Source of the DNA: Paulownia fortunei | Lineage: Eukaryota > Streptophyta > Magnoliopsida > Lamiales > Paulowniaceae | DNA: 64,000 nucleotides | Direction of reading: 5' to 3' | Assembly: GCA_019321725.1 (NCBI GenBank) | Contig: CM033106.1 | Location: 27,702,118 to 27,766,117 of the forward strand | Shown here: in pieces, positions 58,901 through 64,000 of the stretch | How the letters are laid out: every line of letters starts with the position of its first letter | Numbering within the stretch: the stretch's first letter is position 1 | Notes under the pieces: generated by a model | What the model was told of the DNA's origin: nothing | What the model saw: the letters and a program-made list of their open reading frames with translations, nothing else | The model's database searches: none | Translations under genes and position numbers: made by a program

Positions 58901-61900
58901 AACTTTGACTTAAAGGCCAACCCAACTTGCTCTACCACTGCTCTTGTCTTCTTCTTCTTTTTTCGATCAGCTTCATCATCTACAGAACAGTCTTTATAGT
59001 CAGATTGTTGCCAGAGATAGCACAAAATACTTATCAAATATAGACTTAATCCAAAAATTATGATGTCAAAAATCCTATGACGTGGAAAAAATAATGAACC
59101 AAAAAGAAATATTTGTGTAAACCAGACACTGGTTGGTTTTTCACACTATAAGGTGTTCACTCATTCTCATTGTTGTATTCAAGCAGTCCCGCTTTTATTA
59201 AGAAAACAGGGATATTAATGGACTTAAAGCATTATTCAGACAGTAGAGTCAATCGCATGAAGGTCTGGTCCATGAAAAAGACACAGAGCATCAATCATCT
59301 GTCATAGCTTTCAGAAAGAAAAATCAAGCTTTTTAACATTAGTTCAGCAGGCTACCAACAGGCCAACTCCTCAAAATAGTAGTTCCAACATACTGATATA
59401 AATCATATACTCTCTAGCAATTGTAGATTTTCATACAATGAATGCTATTGCAGGGTCGCCTTGAGATTCAAACAGTAATTTTTTTCATCAGAACTATCTT
59501 TGTATTTTTATATTTTATCTACTCTATCAATAAGTTCATACTGTTTTACATAGACCATAAGTGAGTCTATCTACTTTGCATATATATTGCTTTAGAGCAT
59601 CCCTTAAACGAAAATGCTACAAGAAGGCTGCGTCACTCTGAACATCCACCAACCACGTGGAATAGTAATGCTCCATAGATTAAACTCACAATCAGTAACA
59701 CTTGCATCCTGACTCCTGATTTTGCTCTAGCACATGTTAAGCAAATTTGCTACATAGCACCAGAAACTATCTTGATGTAAATTCTATGCTAGCCCATCCA
59801 TCAAAGAACAAGCCATATATCACCCTTTCACAAGGAAATGAGATGCATTTTGTCAGAAACTAAGTAATGGAACACATTACCATCTTATGATTCCACTTTG
59901 CTTGTAGATAATCAATAGTATCTATAAATCTTATTATGTAGTCCACCCAATAGCACCTAGATGTTCCATATCACTTGGAAGTGGTAAATTGAATAGGCAG
60001 TTCTCATTTAGGATGACACACATTAATTATGCTTAAAGTAAATTTCAATACTGCATGGTACCCCTGTTGTAAATAAATGAAACATCGGCATCCGATAAGA
60101 TTTTTTAAAGAATTCTATTGGGTGCAAAAGAGCCCTTCAAGCACATAAAACAGTATAATATAAGAAATCACCGGTAGTCATACTATTTCAATGTTAGCAA
60201 AAGGTACAAATTGTAACTTGAAACTCCATACATATAAAAAATGTATACCATCCATGAGCATCCTGCATAATTCCGCTGCTTCTGCTGCCTCGTCTTCAAT
60301 TTCTTCTTCTGCCTGAGTTTGAAGCGGACGCCTTCTCATTTTTAGTCCCCTGACACCATCAATACTATCATGCTTAGACTCATAAGTATCCTCTTCACCC
60401 TCTTCACATTCTTCAGCATCCAGAAGATTTTCCAAATCCCCAGCAAATGAATCCAAGTCACTATTAGCCTCTGATTCACTTTCATTTTCTTCCCCATCAC
60501 CAGAACAGAGACTTTGAACTTGTCGATCCCATATTTCCTGACATTTTTCTCTAGTCTGCTGCTGCAGTTGCAAGAAGGACATTCGTTGTCCACGGGCAAA
60601 CTTGCTGACTGTTGTTGGATCAACCTTGACACCTGATGCCGCTTGCTCGCTTGACAGCTTGCGTATCAAAGCAATTCGGTGCCATCGAGTTTGTTTTGCA
60701 ATCTGCTCCTCTGGAACATTGAATTTCAGGAGAAGCTACATGTAAACACAGTGAAAGCATTATAAGCATGATCCCCATATAACTCTTAGACTATTTTCAG
60801 ATAATACTGAAAACATATTCATTGGTGCATCCAGTTACCATTTACCTGAAAAGGTCCTGAAAGTAATTTTAAGGAGTCCAGAAAGTCATTTCATGGTTTC
60901 CAGTTTGTATGATGTATTTACAAGAGCATCACCTAAAACAAGTACTTTGAAAAATACCAAAAAATATTAATGATAAAGAAGGTTCTCTGAGTCCATCAGT
61001 GGGACAGACCCTAACCTTGCCGCACTCCCAGGATCACAAGGAACTCATACAGTTAAGAGGTTCTATTCACCAGGTGAATGACTCAGTAAAAGATTGAGAA
61101 AGAAAACTCAGATGAACCATGAATAAACTATCCTACATCTAATAAAAGAAACGACTCTTTTCTCTGTGGATAGTTTCCTCAGTATCGAATTATCCCATTG
61201 AAATCCCAGATAGTTTTCTGATAAAATGACATTAAATCCTTGCAGGTGAAGCATTATAAAAGTGCAATCATGTGATTGAACTCTTAAATATTTGTCCATA
61301 ACACATATGATCTTAAACTCCATGTTCCATGTTCATTGTTGCCCCTGCTCCCACCACCTTCACCGACTCATATAGACATGGTCCAATGTTTTTGTCATGA
61401 GAAGGTTAACCAGGAAAAAAGGCACTGAAATGCTTCTAAAGCATGTACAAAGGGATAGTACAAGCAACAAGGAATGGGAATTTGGGGAAAAAGAAAAAGG
61501 AAATGTAATTTGGTCTGACTAAGATAAGATATAAGCATCAATAAACAAAGAAAAAGAAATAAAAGGATTTATCAAGAAACAAGAATAGGACAATAGCAGA
61601 AACAAACATCTTTTAGCAGTTGAGATAACCAAAGTAGAGTCCAATATGTTCAATGTATATGAGCATTTGGCTGTGACAATAGACTTTCTAATACAAAACC
61701 AACACACCTCTCTCGCAGCTTCCATGCTCAATCTGCGTAGATCAGCATCAGTTCCAGTCACAGTTGACCCTTTACCAACAACAGTTTTTTTTTTCACCAT
61801 GGAATTTGAGATTGGAGCCTTAGGAGTTGTACGAACATAACTGAAACCAAGGCCCCTTCCTGAAGGGTCACCAACACCAGTAATTTCCAGACGCTCGATA

Positions 61901-63842
61901 TTTTCTCTATCCTGAATATAAAAAGAGCAGATCTATTATCCAATGTATGATCCTGAAAAGGATTTAAACTAGCATACAACCCATGCAATGTACAAAAAGA
62001 AATCAATAAGCTGAAGATTACACTTTCTCACAAGAAGATATTGGCATAGTTATTTGTTAAATATAAACAATCAAGATTGTTCGTTGTGGCATCAACTTGC
62101 ACTGAAAGTTATAAAATATTGTCAAAGGACCATAAATAAAACCCTTTCTAAAAACACCTTTTATTGGTTCTTTTTCTCTTTACCTAAATAAAATCAGCAG
62201 AAGAAGAATAATGTTGCATCAAACTAATATATAGGGGTTAAAATTTGAGACATATCAGAATCAGAATTAACAATAAACATTAGTTCACTTGTTCAAATCA
62301 AATCCAGAAAAAGGGCGTTTATGCAAAGGAAAAACACACATTACCTTTGGTTTTCTAGAATGAACCTAATAGGAAATTAGATAGTTTATTATTTGGAGAA
62401 GGACTGGACTCTTTATTTTATATCGTCCAGAATATACATAGCAATCTAAGACCAATCTACAGAAGGAAAAACACACATTACTTTGGTTTTCTAGAATGAA
62501 CTTAATAGGAAATTAGATAGTTTATTATTTGGAGAAGAAGGACTGGACTCTTTATTTTATATCGTACAGAATATACATAGCAGTCTAAGACCAATCTACA
62601 GGAAATGGTCCCAACAGAAAGCAAATTAAGAATGTAACACACATCTAAAACCAATATAAGTAATTATAAATAGCAATAACAATAGATACGATTTTTTAAC
62701 CCCACTGAAGGAACAATAAAAGATGAAGGGGAAAAGTCGTGATGCCCACAAGTAAAATCATGGAGAATTGCTTGCCTGGTTTGTACAGGAAACAAAATTA
62801 CTACTCAAGTTCCATGGGGTTATCTGCAGCTCCCTCTCAATATGCGATGCAGCAGCTAAAGCAATTGCTTCATCTGGAAGCTGATTCATTGCAGACGAAA
62901 GGCCTGTGGGATGAGTCAGCCTTGTAATTCCCAATCGTTTGAGCCTGTATAGACCAGCTTGCATGCTCTCATAGGCACAGACCTAAGGCAAAAGAGAAGA
63001 AAATCTATCGGCATTACAAATCCTTGATATAAACGCATATTCTTCTTCTTTCATATTCTTCGGTGAGCAGTTGTGAAAGAAACTGTCTTGCCACTCATGC
63101 ACTTGGTTTGGGTCATTAATTACTCGTAAAGGTCAAGTTTATAAACTTCAAAGTTTCTCTTTCGCAACTCCCAACTAGCATTCTTAATCAACCAGAGAAA
63201 GAAATTCTGATCTATAAAACAGAAAGGAGCTTATTTTTGGGTGGTTCTGATGAAATAATAAAAAATTTAAGCGAAATAAGTTCTAATGTCATAATCATTT
63301 ACAAAAAACTAGAAAGGGTTTACTGAACAAATTTTCTGTCATAATTTATTTCCTTTGTTCACAAATCTGATCATACCATACGATCAACGCCAGAGATGCC
63401 AAAACAGTTTCAACTGTCACATTTAATTTACTAGGACTCTTCTAAGGCATTTCCAAACTAATGTATAACATAGTCCACAATTATGAAGAGACACAGAAAT
63501 ACATAATGGCTTTGATTGGGGATCATCTTGTCTCATCCCTGACTTTTGTTGGATGCTTAACGCAAGGACGATGGCCAAGGATTCCATCCTTTATGACAAA
63601 ATAAATCAACAATAGAAAACTGATTATCCTTACAAAGTTCTAAAACTCTAAAATCTGAAAGCTTCCAATGTTCAATAAAAATTCACATATAATACAGCAT
63701 CTAAACCCTCCAAATGTGGTAAAGAGGATAAATTTATGTAAATACTCACATTTTCAGGTGTCACCATCCTTCTTAGTTCTTCCTCTGAAGGAATGCGAAA
63801 ATTGCGCTTCATAACCCAAAGAAAATGTCCATTTGGTCCTCT
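55953..63842 (-). CDS. TAF1: TFIID subunit TAF1 (HAF1/HAF2 type), C-terminal half; one apparent frameshift
   Basis: The minus-strand exons are 63842-63750, 62982-62776, 61911-61708, 60735-60249, 58979-58789, 58654-58535, 58077-58021, 57914-56914 and 56303-55953, encoding about 900 residues. The N-terminal half lies beyond the right edge. Landmarks in order are RGPNGHFLWVMKRNFRIP, AYESMQAGLYRLKRLGITRL, RWHRIALIRKLSSEQAASG, SDLDSFAGDLENLLDAEE, a zinc knuckle CGACGQLGHMRTNKNC built across two exons, a highly charged RRERE region, and a C-terminal bromodomain (APDYLDIISHPMDL, then NPGIPPLADQLLEL). TAF1 scaffolds TFIID and its bromodomain binds acetylated histones. The 57914-56914 exon is 1001 bases and changes frame at an A run read at 57860-57862. 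One more base would restore a 1002-base exon. The intron after 62776 has a GC donor. Confidence 0.93.
62327..62601. repeat. Two-copy tandem duplication, unit about 137 bp, in a TAF1 intron
   Basis: Copy 1 (62327-62463) and copy 2 (62464-62601) both run from AGGAAAAACACACATTAC to GACCAATCTACAG. They differ by only a few substitutions and a 3-base GAA insertion, so the duplication is recent. Confidence 0.9.
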
Positions 63843-64000
63843 CTAGTAGCACATGCAAGAAACAAGGTTTATTTCAACAAACATGGAACTTTACAAGAAT
63901 AAACAAGTTAAATGAAATATAAATGCCAATAGAACTAAAAAGACATGCACTTCTGGGTTTTCCTTTTCTTTTCTTCCTCGGTGACTGTTTATTTTCTTAA
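63843..64000 (-). other. TAF1 intron at the window edge
   Basis: The acceptor ctactag precedes the exon at 63842. The remaining bases to the edge look intronic and show no recognisable TAF1 exon. Confidence 0.5.

Overview
This is nuclear DNA from a flowering plant, most likely a eudicot. It is AT-rich, its genes have short exons with GT-AG introns, and every recognisable protein is a standard angiosperm nuclear family. The species cannot be fixed from the sequence; an asterid is only a guess. Names rest on recognising families by eye from memory, since no search was run.

Layout. 0.17-4.3 kb: a nuclear tRNA-Leu(CAA) gene and a mitochondrial-type PPR gene (At5g09450-like). 5.7-12.5 kb: a decayed Mutator-like element (MULE) carrying a transposase pseudogene and a plant-mobile-domain (PMD) pseudogene. 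13.2-17.8 kb: a PEPKR2-type protein kinase. 19.2-21.0 kb: a family-61 glycosyltransferase. 23-28 kb: gene-free transposon debris with a nested 1.28-kb TG...CA solo-LTR-like insertion, a 42-bp tandem array and diffuse repeats. 31.0-33.8 kb: NPH3 (phototropism). 38.7-41.9 kb, minus strand: a SAC51-type bHLH gene whose leader holds a complete, intron-split 53-codon conserved uORF. 44.6-46.0 kb, minus: FKBP12. 46-51 kb: AT-rich spacer with a small hAT-like MITE and a dispersed repeat. 51.2-52.9 kb: a DUF7870 membrane protein with a 36-codon leader uORF. 54.0-55.2 kb: an inverted duplication of the 3' end of a PMD-MULE. 55.95-64 kb, minus: the C-terminal half of TAF1, running off the right edge.

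The genes are separate transcription units, not an operon. NPH3, the SAC51-like gene and FKBP12 lie in the same order as Arabidopsis At5g64330-At5g64340-At5g64350. The PPR gene matches At5g09450, which sits beside the SAC51 paralogue At5g09460. The window therefore seems to hold in one piece a block that Arabidopsis split between two duplicated segments.

The most interesting items are the two leader peptides, the inverted MULE duplication (laid out like the maize Mu killer locus), the MULE/PMD pairing and a one-base frameshift in TAF1. I did not find an unmistakably new gene system.
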